This document shows, piece by piece, positions 37,327-60,000 of a stretch of 64,000 nucleotides of DNA. Each line of letters begins with the position of its first letter. Within the stretch, counting starts at the first letter, position 1. The notes beneath the pieces are model-generated. The model did not search any database, was not told the origin of the DNA, and saw only the letters and a list, made by a program, of their open reading frames with translations. The position numbers were made by a program, and so were the translations under genes. Source of the DNA: Stenopsyche tienmushanensis (Eukaryota; Arthropoda; Insecta; Trichoptera; Stenopsychidae); the NCBI GenBank assembly GCA_008973525.1, contig WACJ01000516.1, positions 2,294,001-2,358,000 of the forward strand, in the 5' to 3' direction.

Positions 37327-39348
37327 AGTCAATCTTTTATCATTAGATTCAAATTTACTCTGATAAACATTAGAAAAATATGTTTATGTCATTGTAAATT
37401 GGAGTAAATATTGTTTTCTTCGGAAAGCAGTAAAAACTACTAGAGACGACTATATTGATTTTATTAAAAAGGGCTTTCCGGATCAAAAAAGCCCAGTGTC
37501 TCTTTTCCTCGTAAGAAATACGCGAAGACATATTTGATGTTTAAATACATTTCGGATTCATTCATACACCAAGTGAGGGTATTTTCCCGCCCACCTTTCA
37601 AGAGCTTTCCTGATTCGGGAAATTTGCAAATGCAGTAACAGTTCGTAGATTAATTGAGTTAGTATAGAATAATGATGAATTTATCATATTGCAAATGCCA
37701 TAAATTAAAAAAAAATCGGGGAAAAAAGGGCGCTTTTTTAATTGGGCGAGTAACTTTGATGGTCAGTTGGGTTTCATCTGTCGATCGGATTGCATTTCTT
37801 TCTTTTGTCAGTGTTTGGTCAACGGCTGAAGCATATGTCTTAAGCCAAAAATTACAAAAACAACCACTATTAATAATGAAAGGCTTTGTTCTGAGCAAAC
37901 TATTTTTTTCACTGTTGTATGCTGTACGAATTTCATTAAAAAATTCGGCAACTATGACAACTAAAACATCTGTGCCATTTATGATGAACTTATGTTAGTT
38001 TGATAATGCCAGAAACGGCTTGGAAACTTTAAATCATGCAATTTTTCCTTAGTAGATAAACCAAAAAGTAGATTTCCTAAAGCTTTCGATGAGGATCTCA
38101 TAACTTCAGAAATTGAAGCCAATTCAAAGCTTTTCATTCAATAAATGACTATTTTAAATCGAAACCATCTCAATTTTTTTAAAAAAGAATAAAACTTTTG
38201 CTCAATAGTTAGAAAAATATTTTAAATATCGATGGTTATTATTTTGTAGAATAATCTTTGTGTATAAATTAGTTATACAAAAATGAATTTCATGTATAAA
38301 AACGTCATTTTATCTAAATACATCTGATATTTCGTGGATATATGGACCAGGTAGCATTTCGCAATATCATCTTATATCAGTAAATAACATTTCGCTATAA
38401 CAATACATAATAATATATTTTTACATTTAAATAAATAGGACTGAATTTTTTGTTGTTTTTCTTCTGACTTCACTGAGATTAATTTATGTTCGAAGTTTAT
38501 TCGCTTTAATAAATAATAATCAGCTAAAAATATTATGAAATTTTGGTAAGGGTTTTTTTAAATTTCGCTCGTGAAGTTCAAATTCCATCAAATTAACGCG
38601 CGCCGTAAACCTAGTGTTAAATAAATAGGCTATGTATTTATTCGAATTTTTTGCTACGTTTTGCATAAAACAACGAAATATTGAATGATGATGTTCTATA
38701 AGTTGTCAAAAATATTATTATATTTAATATTATAATTTTTCACATCATTAAGTCTCTGTCGTTATTATATTTTTTCGTGTTAAAATCATTTTTAAACATT
38801 TATTATGTGTGGTGGAATTACATAGTATCATTAATTTGACATTGATAAAGTTGGTCTGATATCCTATTAAATGGCTGAGATATCTGCATTGATTGCATAA
38901 ATTGAAATATGGAAAACGGTAACGTGGTGCTTATGATGCTTCGGATGTAGACACGCGTTGATGGTACGGCAAGTGTGATTGTTGGCAATGGCACATATAT
39001 GATATAATGTATTATGCTGTATCACCTTGCGGCCAAAGAAAGCTGGTCCGGAGGACTAGCAGTGATGGCGATGGGTAACGGCGACATGATGATGGGTAAA
39101 TGTGCCGAGCCGAAACTGTTACGCCATCGAGGAGGTGAAGGTCGTCAACCACCGACTGGCGACCGTCTCTCGTCCATCGACGAGCATCTGACGCCGAACG
39201 TCGACCACCGGTCGACGGCCTCTGTCTGCCGTACGGGGAGAGAGCCGACAACTTTCATGAGTGAGAGTGATTCGTCAGAGGCGCGCGAAAGTGACGGCGC
39301 TGGTAGGGAGCGCCCGGCTGCAGGGCTGGACAGCCAGCCAACTCTTCG
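37327..39348. other. Intergenic, SP3 5' flank
   Basis: AT-rich until about 39000, then abruptly GC-rich. The GC-rich part (39030-39480) has long open frames on both strands; I read it as promoter and leader DNA of SP3, not a separate gene. Confidence 0.5.
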
Positions 39349-39382
39349 TCAGTCAGTCGACGAGCGGTCATCGATCGAGTTG
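39349..39382 (+). promoter_or_regulatory. SP3 core promoter: Inr + DPE, no TATA
   Basis: TCAGTC at 39349-39354 matches the arthropod initiator with +1 at A39351, repeated once at 39353-39358. AGTTG at 39378-39382 is exactly +28 to +32 and fits the DPE consensus RGWYV. No TATA box is visible 30 bases upstream. The leader to the ATG at 39468 would be 117 nt. Confidence 0.65.
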
Positions 39383-39467
39383 CATACCGATGAAAGTGAA
39401 ACCTGGCGGACGAAAGTGAAGTGATCTACTCGGAAGTGCAGCCGGAATAGGAACCCATCAGCCAGGG

Positions 39468-49608
<10,141 letters not shown>

Positions 49609-51163
49609 AGAACTAGACTAATAGCAAAATTATTGACAATGTTGGCAATGGTCGAATTTTGATTTTCATAAAATCACAATCTATTCAATGCGTATGCATG
49701 TATTATTAAATGAAAGCGTGTTGAATTGAATCATGTCATAAAAACTAAATTTAATCTAAGTTAATCGATTTTGTAAATTTGTAATTATAATTATTTATTA
49801 CGTTTTTTTGGTGTACTTATTTCAATCAAAGCATATCAAAATAATTAAACGCGCCATAAAACACTACATCCTATTACAATTAATTTGTGTCAAGGCAAAT
49901 TCGAAATAATACCTAAAAACCACATTTAACCTAATTGAAATTCACACATTGTCTTGTATTCCGTTATGAATAATAAATTCATTATAAGTTCTTAATATTC
50001 TAAAACCATAGTCCATTGAATTGATATTACAAAATTTGTTATGGGCTGTATTAAAAAAAAAACACGATACAATTGACGAGTTTCGATCGACTAATCACAG
50101 CCTTTGTTCATGATTCAGATTGAATTTATTTTTTAAAAAATACAATTATTTATTTAAAAATGCTTATTGCCATTATAAATGTGTGAATCAGAAGAAATGC
50201 ACGTACATCAGCTTAAATTTTAAAAGTAGATCATTGAAAAAATGCAGTAAAAACTCCATACAAATATGTTATTTTGAAAGTTCGCCAGTCGTGTATATAA
50301 TGCATACTAAATTGAATATGTCTTTATGAAAATGTCGTGTCTTACATAGATGACGATTGGTAAAGATTTGCATGCCCCATTACTCTCATAAACTCTTTTA
50401 CTCCACTGAATGCTCCAAAATTAGTTCATGTCAATTAAGCTAGTTTTAATTTGTCCATGTGTAGATAAAGTGGGCTATTTCCTGAGATTTGGATTTAGTT
50501 CCAGATCGCAGAAACAAATCATCGTTATTAATAAAATTGAGAGTCTTGGCAGATTTGAAACCATAATTAAAAATTTATCATATATTTTTTATTCAATGTC
50601 TGCATTGTTTGTCCATCAGAACACTTGAATAGTCCATCAGAACTTGAATATATAGAAAATTGTATTGCCACAGATATTAGCAGCTGCAAATGTTTAACAA
50701 ATATTATAACGTGATACAATAATTAATACAGGATCACTGTCATCATCATCATCAATCACAAATATCATCTTAAATCACACCAAGCAACTATGAAATTCCG
50801 AACGTCAAGAAGCGAAGTAATACAAAATCACAAATATATTTTATGCAAAATATTATACAAAGTATTGGTAACATTATTGTAGAGTAGAACACATGCAAGA
50901 AAACGAAACCCTATTTCAAAACTGCTATTAAATAAAATCAATTTAATTACTGTACTACACAACCATATAGAAAAATAATTTCTCCAATATCAGTATTGCG
51001 ATTTTAATTAGTGCATTTTCTTCGCTTGGGCGCCATTTAACACGCTTGACCAAGCATACATTTAAGTATATTAAAATTATTCTTCACACATTTCTTTTTA
51101 AATCAATCTTTATACAAGATATTTAATTTGTTCTTAAATATGTGGTAAAATTGATAGAATTAC

Positions 51164-51188
51164 TTAAGGGACGTTTCTACCTTGTTGG
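51164..51188. repeat. TTAA-bounded terminal repeat, left-hand copy
   Basis: TTAA followed by GGGACGTTTCTACCTTGTTG, the exact inverse of 46530-46554 over 25 bases. An element to the right would include the piggyBac-like fragment at 52.6 kb, but a matching right end was not found. Taken together, the two copies also form a 25-bp inverted repeat enclosing SP3 exons 2-7. Confidence 0.75.
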
Positions 51189-52599
51189 TTCAAAAAAAAA
51201 CTTTTTTTTCTTCGTCTATCGGAAAGAACCAATATTTAAGAATATGTTCAGTAAATTTCAAGTCGATATAAATGAAATTCGCAAAGTTATACGCCGACGA
51301 GGACAAGTTGTGCTTCGCAAAGCTGAAAAGAGGAGAAATTTTAAATACGTTTTTCTCGAAACTACCTTTTCCAAGTTCATGGAAGTGCTCCCACACGTCC
51401 TAGATATGTATTCTTTATGAAATTTGGCAGACATATGTATAATAAACGTCTTCATTATATAGACTACAAATATACCCTATATTTCAATAATAGCTTAATC
51501 ACAGTAAAATTTGCATAATTTAGGGGTTAAACACATTCAGCATAGTATTTGGATGAACTTTTTAAAAGTTTTAATAACGATATTATAAGTTTGATAAACA
51601 CTATTCTTTTTAAATGGTACTATCCCATTAATACTAGTAAGATTATGCGTCCCGAATATAATGTGTTAATTAAGCTCATAAGCGACATCAATTTGATGAG
51701 ACAAATCTATTACTATTTTGGACATAATACTTTTCGTTTTCTATTATAACGGTCTTCTATATTAACGGATCGACCAAAGTAGTCGATAATAGATTGAATT
51801 AATTTTAATGGGTGCTTAGGTTCAGTCTTCCACGAGAAGATTAGCCATACTCGATTTTCTTGTATGGCGTATAAATACCAATTTAATGGATACCATGGAC
51901 TGAATAGCAAGCAACCAGCTACGAAGAGAAGTTTATCTCTTCATAAATATTCCATTTTACAGTGGACAAAGGAATGAGAGAGAAGAGATGCTCGAACTTC
52001 TGCTGGTGGCAATAAATTACATTATACATGCTCTTTCATGGTTTCCTTATTTCGAATTTGCGCTGGTTTTCGCCTGAAGATTTATATTTCGCTGGAGTGA
52101 AAATGCATCTATTGGATTTCTGTATTGTTTTCTAAAAGAAATTTCGATTTTATTTCAAAAGCAATGGTTTTGATGTTGCTTAATTTTCCATCTATGATTG
52201 CGGTTTTCAACCTGAGAGATGCAGGAGAGTAGTCAAATTATAATGGCAATAGGACTAGCATATTTATCCAAAACCAAACGTTCAAAATAATACTTTCTTT
52301 TCCACTAAATGCATAATTGAATTTCATTTTCTATTTAAGTAAATAAAATTGAATTTTCGAGCAGTGAAGATAAACGTTTTCATTATATAGCTCCTATAAA
52401 AAAGAGTCAAGTTTATTTCTGACTTTGAAACCGAAAATAAATTAAATGCTATTGATACACATTGTAATGAAGAAATTTCAGCCGAAAAAGCTCAATAGCT
52501 GGAACTTTATGAGAATTATTGAAAAACTTAGAGGTGCAGGTAGATTACCGGATTATACTGTATTCAAAGACCGGCTATTTATGCTAAAAGGCATATTAT

Positions 52600-52715
52600 A
52601 CTTGGTTCGGTAAGTAACGCTTTCAATTTAATAATTGACGAAGCTATGATACAATATAAAAAATCATGTACCAAACTTGAAGCACGTAAAGTTCTGAATA
52701 AGGAATGAACAGTTA
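52600..52715 (+). pseudogene. Short piggyBac transposase fragment
   Basis: Reads SNAFNLIIDEAMIQYKKS; the IDEAMIQYK motif corresponds to the first catalytic Asp block of piggyBac transposases (consensus (I/V)DE-M--(F/Y)KG). Stops follow within about 20 codons. It is too short and degraded for more, but independent of the 28.3-kb remnant, which covers a later part of the protein. Confidence 0.5.
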
Positions 52716-53927
52716 CCACATTACAATTATGGATCTATGTGCCGATTTTATATACTTTTCACTTGCAAAGAAAATTAATTTGTTTGACACTATACGTGCA
52801 AATCGGAAAAAATGACTGAAATTTGCGAAAGCTAAGAAAGATTAAACGAAACGGTTTCTAGAAAAATCATGAAAAAAAAATATATGTATACTTATACGTT
52901 ACGTATATCAAAACTTTATTATTTAAAACGTTTCTTTATTGTGTCTTTATCTGCCAAAAAATAAAAAGAAGGGACGTCGACATCAACAATGGATCCTCTT
53001 CCTTCCTTCGTTTTAAACATCGGTCACCTCATTGCAGGAATGATTGATGTAGTCCACAGCAGCCTTGATATTGTAGTTTTTTTTCAAAAATCTCTCACGG
53101 ATTGTTTATCTTCTCCATCGGCTTTTTTTTACAAATCAATGACTTGTCCGCTGCAGATAATAAGGTTTAAATTTTTGATATAACGCCTTGATCAATTGCT
53201 TGGATTAACTTTATTTTATAACTAGCGAAATGGGTTCGATTTATAATGAACCCTCAATCCAGCCAGTCGCTGTTTGGTGTCCGTCTCTCTGTTTATTCTC
53301 CTTGGGGAGTCTTGCGGACTGGTCGTATTTAATTATTGGCGTGCAAACTTCATTTGCCGCAATCATGTTTTAATTTAGAATACATTTCGCATCAGGAAGC
53401 CTCTGCCTCGAGATCGTCGCCGTATCAAAATGTAAATAAACTTAATTGCTAAAGATCAGGATGTTTTAATTTTTTCTCTCTCTTTTTGAGGATCCTCCTT
53501 TTCGATGTTGTCTTATGAGCGGCCGAGGATAAAGAGGCCTCTACGAAGGTTAAATAAGAATTTCCGTCGTATGCTGCGAGTCTGTGTCGAGGTTGCGGAG
53601 CCCTATCGATACTTAGTGGCGGGCGTCTCGTTATGGGCTGCATGAGGCAGCCACGATGAAGTTTACGGGCCCTGTGAGACGATCAGAGGACTGAAACGCA
53701 ATTTTGGCATCGGTCTACTGGTCAAAGTAGCGCTTCAAAATTTAGCGAAACACTTCATTTTTTTTTTTCGGGGAGTCATAGTACCATAAAGGTTGGAAGT
53801 TGCCAGTTTTGATAAAGAAGTTGAAGTAATCGTTCAGTGGCGTGTTTGAGGCGGTTGTTTTGATTCCTGTAGTCCTGGTGGGGTGTTCCTGGTATCGATG
53901 AGGCATTGGCATTAAACTTGACCGCGA

Positions 53928-54053
53928 ATGTCGCGACCGCAGAGGTCCATGGCGGAGGTCGTCGGAGGTGGTCGGAGGAGGGCAGCGGATGGAGGTCCGT
54001 CGGTGTTGTTGGCACTCGCAGGCGGCGTTCGTGCTGTGCGGACCAGCACCAGC
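53928..54053 (+). other. In-frame N-terminal extension upstream of SP4 start
   Basis: Two further ATGs, at 53928 (MSRPQRS) and 53949 (MAEVVGG), are in frame with the SP4 start at 54054 without an intervening stop. The segment is GC-rich and would add 35 or 42 mostly polar, Arg-rich residues before the hydrophobic stretch. If used, the signal peptide would become an internal signal anchor. More likely it is leader sequence. Confidence 0.35.
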
Positions 54054-57000
54054 ATGCTGCGCTTTCCGCTGCTGCTGCTGCTGCTGCTGCAAATATTCTT
54101 CAACTTCTGCATCGCCACCGTAAGTACCCTTCTTCTTTCTTCATCCACACAGTAAATACCGCATTTTATTCCGCAGTAAATCTATTCAAATAATGGTTTT
54201 ACACGGACATTTCTTCTAATTTTTATTTTTAAGGGCTCTCACGCTTACAGTTTTACCCCGAATAAATGATTTTTTAAATAATACTATTTCATCATTACAT
54301 ACTAATAAATTTGAGCATTCATTGACACAAAAGTATTCCTACATAAAAATCAAATTAAATTTAGGAAAATTTTTACATTGGATAACTGTGAGACGACGAA
54401 ATTTATTATATGGGCTATTGTTTAGGTTTTTATAAAACGATTAACAATATCATTCTATAAACAGCATTTTTTTAGTTTTTCATTTATTACATCTTTATCT
54501 AACTAATAAATTGATAAACTAAATCATATATTTATGCATAAAAATCGCATCTAAAATATCTGATATATGTTTATAAATAAGATTCATCCGTATAATAATG
54601 CAAAAATGCACAGATTTGATCACACTACATCTTGTACGTTTTTTAAATTATAAATCTCACAGCAAAATCTATTGATATGGATTCAAGTGATATAAGATAA
54701 TCTTAAAATTGATTTTTCAGTACTGAAACAAAATTATAAATGGGCTTTGATGATTCTTTCACATACTTATTGGGCAGGTCCGCATACCCATATTAAAGAT
54801 TGAGTTCATCAAATCCTTTCTAGTATTTTATGAATGGTTTGTAGGAACATAAATACACTATAATTTATTATTTATACAGCGCTTATGATTTTTTTTCTCC
54901 ACGAAAAAACGCATCGCTTGCTCCGAGAGAAATCCAACTTTTTATTATAGGGATACAGATTAACGCGCTAGTTTCTCTTGCGAGTCCAGCAAAATTGCGT
55001 CCATCGGAACGTATACTATGTGTATACATACGTATTAATTTGCGAGTAAGAGAGAAAGTAAGCGGCATTAATCCTCGTCCGTTTTTCTTCATTTTGGTGA
55101 CCCAGTTCGGTGGGTTTAAAGGTACCCATTTGTCGAATTTCGCGGTCGATTGATAGAAAACAGGCATTAATCGAATGACATCAAATGCGATATAAACACG
55201 CAGAAGCTGAAGATGTCTTCGACTCATCCAAAGGTCAACGTTCTCCGACTGAGGGACGACAAAGAATATTTTACTGGTGTTGTGCATCATTACGTTTATT
55301 ATGCATAAAACCGTCATACATTTTCCGGTTTGACTTGCATTGTCGTATGCTAATGCTGACATAATGCAATTTTAACATGATGGTCTGCAATTCTACATCT
55401 ACTGTTCATGCAAACGATCAAGCGCAAGCGAACAATCATTGCGTACTATGCGTGCATGCAAATTTGCTGAAATTCGCCTAAAACTATAGTAAATATGTTT
55501 TATCTTAATAGAAAATTTATTTTATTTTAATTTAATATCCTTGTGATTTTCATCATATAAAAATCATTTTCCAATAGGGACGGAGCTAATCGATTAATAC
55601 CGATCCAATCATCCATCGAAAGTAAGATGAATTTCATTCAGCTTCAATTTAGTGGCATATAATTTCAATCATATTGCAAATAAATATTACCAGGATATTT
55701 CCAAAAAGAACGGAAGATATGACTAGAGAACTTTTTAAAAAAACATATATACGCTATAAAATCTTATTTTAATAATGGCAATAATCTCAGCTAATAATGA
55801 CAGCTTCAAAATCTTATAATTCCATGGACCAAAATATAGAAGATTTTATACCTTATTGACAATGTAAACACATCTAGATTATACATAGTTAATAAAAAAT
55901 AGAGCAGAATGACGTGCAATCATTATTATCAAGACAAATTCTATCCGTTTTTTGATTAGATTATCGTTGGAGACTAGAGGTGTATGATAATTTAAACGTA
56001 AGAACGGCTGTCTCCAAGGAATATTGGCTTTAACATCAATAATATTATTTTATATGCTTGACGAATTGTATAAATGTGTTAGGGATTGGGCTTGGATAAG
56101 ACTGAAGATTGGCGCTTTGCCGTACAGATCCATAACTTCACACTACCGATCTTATCAACGATTTTCAATGTATTTTCGTCGATAGTAGATTTATTTCTTA
56201 ATATATTTTACAGGTTTAATCTTATTAAATTATTTATTAAATTCCCCTCTGTGAAGATGGATCCTAGGTATCCTACATATAGTTAATTTTCCCTAAACAA
56301 ATTAAGTAATCATGGCAAAATTGTATTATGATTAATGAGAAAACCGTAACGTCCAAGATTGAACAATAGGAAATATTTCATCACGACACTGCGTCTACAT
56401 CATAAATATGCCCAGCAATTCAAGAAATAACTGAAAAGCTTTGATAGATATTGACCTTTTTAATGCCGACTGAAAAACTGCACTTAAGCGAAAAGCCCCG
56501 AGCCAATTTAAAAAGATTTTTAACCAGTATTTGGAAGTAAGAAGTAAGTAATACAAAGTAGACTTGGGTCTGTTTTTATGCGATAGATACGCTCTACAGA
56601 GAGTCGCATATAAAAAAAATCGCATAAAAAAGACTTGAACTACATAGAAAACTGAGGGATAGGTTCCATTGTTTTTAAAAACCACATAACTTCAAATGAA
56701 TATGATAAAGTGTACCAAAAATCGCATTAAAACAGTTTATAAAAAAATCATACAAATAAAAACACATATTTCCACTAGAATTGCTTTAATAAAGTGTATT
56801 TTATACGATAATCGTACAAATTATCATTATCAATCAGCATAAATTTATTCGTCATCATTCTGTGTGGAAATCGTCTTTTTAAAAATGTAATCGATGATTA
56901 AACTTTGCGATTATTTAACCATTAATTTTTTACACAGTTTGTGATATGGAGACAGGCAATTCTTAAGCTCGCGTTGGTATTTGAAAGCTCGTTCAGAATT

Positions 57001-60000
57001 TGAATAGCTTCCTTGTATAATTTTTACAGTAAGAGGGGTAGGAGTTTCTTCCACTTCAATATCGTCTTCTGTTTCTTCGCTGCCATGTAAAATCAAACCA
57101 GTATTATCATCGTCATTCAAGGGAGTGTTCTCAAGCAATTCATCGACATTGTCCTATACACATTCACACTTTAACGGTTGTAACTTGCACTTAGGTCAAT
57201 TTTAGTTTTTTTTTAATGCGCATTCGCATTAAAAAAAACTTTGTCATCTATAGAAAAATGAGGGATGGGTTCCATTATTTTTGAAAACCGCATAACTTCA
57301 AAATCGAATAAAAACAGACCTAATTGTAAACGATAATCCAAAGAAGAAGAAGAAGAAACTATCGACTATTATATAAATTAGTATTATATTTCTTACCAAT
57401 TATTATTAGCGTCCTTATCATATTGCATCTTTATTTTTATCCACCCTCGTGAATCAATGTCAAATATTTTAGTAAATGCCAAAAGTATTTTCGAACTTCA
57501 TTTTTCGTTTTATTACACTCCATTCTGTATTTTATCGATGATATTAATTAGCTGAGAATACTTATGTATTAAATAAGGGTTTGATATAACGTTTTATAAA
57601 GTTATTTTGAGGCAGAGATCTCTCGCGATGCGAGTATTTAATATATGCGCAGCGATTTATTGTCGTTGTTAGTTTGTGCTGGTTGCCAACGACGATATAT
57701 CGTTGTACGACACTTTAGCTTTAATAATGATGGTCACTGAACTTATATTAGATGATTTTTGAGTAGCTTGAAACAAATCCGATTATTTCGTCGGAAAATC
57801 TAAAGCTTGCCTAGACAAGGTCGCCCATTACTAGACAATATAAAAGCAGTTTCATTTTGAATATCTTCGTTCAGTGTTACTTATATGTTATGAATTGGTT
57901 CATTTGAAGATATTTAGATGACCTTCATTATTAGATATTATTGATATACTGATTTCATGACTAATAGTGGCCCGAGGGGGGAGAAAAATTTAATGTGTGC
58001 GATAAATGTGTACAGAACGGACCCAGTGACAAATTATTGGTCATCAACGGAATTAGCTATAAAATTGCTGCAAAACAACATCGATAGAGTTACCGGTTTG
58101 TGAGAGCCAGGAGAAAGATGCACGAAGTGGGAGGGCGAGGAGGGACAGGTTTGTCAGGAATGTTTGCGGACACCTATTTCTGCTCGGTGACCACCACCGT
58201 AAACACCATTTAGATAACGATCCGTAGCAAATTTGCAACTGTATATGTATTCTTGCATAACCAGCCAACTGTATTTGGACAAAAGAAGCGCTCAATGAAC
58301 GAAGGAACCGTCCTAATGCAGATCTGATATGCTGCAAGGGTCATTGGTATGCGATAAACCTTAGAAGTGGTCGCACCTTCTGCAGTTTGCTGCACCTAGA
58401 TAAACAACGTTTTCGAGGATAATGACCGCACTCCATCACGAGACTTGAAAAAGCCAATAAACATGGAACATGTCCACAATAAATTGAAGTCGAGCACGGA
58501 CAAACTGGATTGCTAGATATAATAGAATCTCTTATCAAATAAATTTACATCTTAAAAAGGCTTATGTAAATTTTGACATTATATATACCCGAGATGCTTT
58601 CAAAAATTCAAACAAATTCTCATTTCCAAGCAAACAAGTGTTGTCGTTTTAATAATTCAAAAAATAAGCTGACATCCTCTTCTGCACACACAATAGAGAT
58701 CGAGTCTGCAAATCGATTTGAAGCGCAATAACCCAGAATTTATGTTCAATATTGATTAGTTAAAAACTCGACGATTTGATCAACCAACACGTACAAATGA
58801 GGGGTCAGATTTGACCCAAAAATCAACGAATGTAGAATTCAATCAATTCAATATTTTCACACCACGAGAGCATTTTTATATCTATTTAATGCGCTCAAAA
58901 TCTCAAATTAACGGAGTGATATTTCAACAACTCACATACATTGAATTTGCATCAAATTTTGTAAATAAGATTAGCATATTTCATAAATTATGGTTTATTC
59001 ATATTCGCGGAAAAACATTTCCAGATTGTTTTACCTGGAAATATTAAGTTGATCGTCAATCCGTTCGCATTGAAAATGGTCATATGATAAAATATAACCC
59101 ACATTTTGATTTTAATCGCATTTACAACATAAACAAATATGTTATTTACGACCCTGTTCAACCAAAACTTCTATTGAATTTGAATTATAAGGAAAATATT
59201 TAGTTGACTTTTAGACATTGTCTCCTTTAAATTTCTAATAGTTTTTCATACATGTCACAAAATTAAAAGCATATTTAATAAAATGATGGCTTGTAGCTAA
59301 AATTAGTTGGGGTGTTGTATGAATACACGATTTTTAAGCATGACACGCGCGGAAAATAAAAAAGTACCTTTCAATAATATACTACGATCGGCACTGCGGA
59401 AACGACAGTGCTCTTTCTTCTTTGCAGCCTGACGTGTGGCTTCCTACGTGTGCATGCGCACAATAGTCAAACACCATGCCGTTGGAACTGTGAAGCGCAC
59501 AGTTCCACACAAAAATGTTCCTGTACATGATAATAGGTACAATCATGTCATTTTATTCAAACATTTACCTTAGCAAACACTCGATATTGCAAGAAGTTCA
59601 TATCTAGTTTTTTTTTGTTGTTTTTACTGTTTTGTTGTTAAGCCTTCTAGAAAATTGTGATTGTTTAAAAAGTTTGTTAAAAATTCATGTTAAAACACAC
59701 ATTAGAATAACACTTATACGTTTTATGGGGGTTTCCTAACATAAAAACACCTTATAGATTGCAATTTGAAAGTTTGTTTTGTCTCGCTTCTTAGCACAGA
59801 GTGCCATCAACTATAGTCATTTCCGATTTATTTATTCATGTTTAAATATATAAGATTAAAAAAAACAAGAAGACGTTCTTTAGAAGGAAAAAAATCAACA
59901 TTTATCTTCTGTAATATTTTTTCATAAAATAAAATATGTTTAACCACAGATAGCCTTGAACTCCATTCAACTTTTCAAAGTCAACGTTTTATTTATTTTC

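Larger units (their letters stand above)
49609..53927. other. Intergenic, SP3 3' flank to SP4 promoter region
   Basis: AT-rich. Holds an ATC/CAT microsatellite near 50738, the TTAA repeat end at 51164 and a piggyBac-like fragment near 52600. From about 53450 the GC content rises toward the SP4 first exon. No other gene is recognised. Confidence 0.5.

Noticed and set aside
39014..39424. 136-codon plus-strand frame in GC-rich DNA, with long minus-strand frames across it
   Set aside because: GC-rich DNA lacks stop codons on both strands. It overlaps the Inr/DPE promoter and SP3 leader, has no domain, and the real start (MRLPTLL) is in the next segment.
57950..58540. Several overlapping minus-strand frames, considered as a retroelement remnant
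   Set aside because: No reverse transcriptase, RNase H or integrase motif could be read in any frame.
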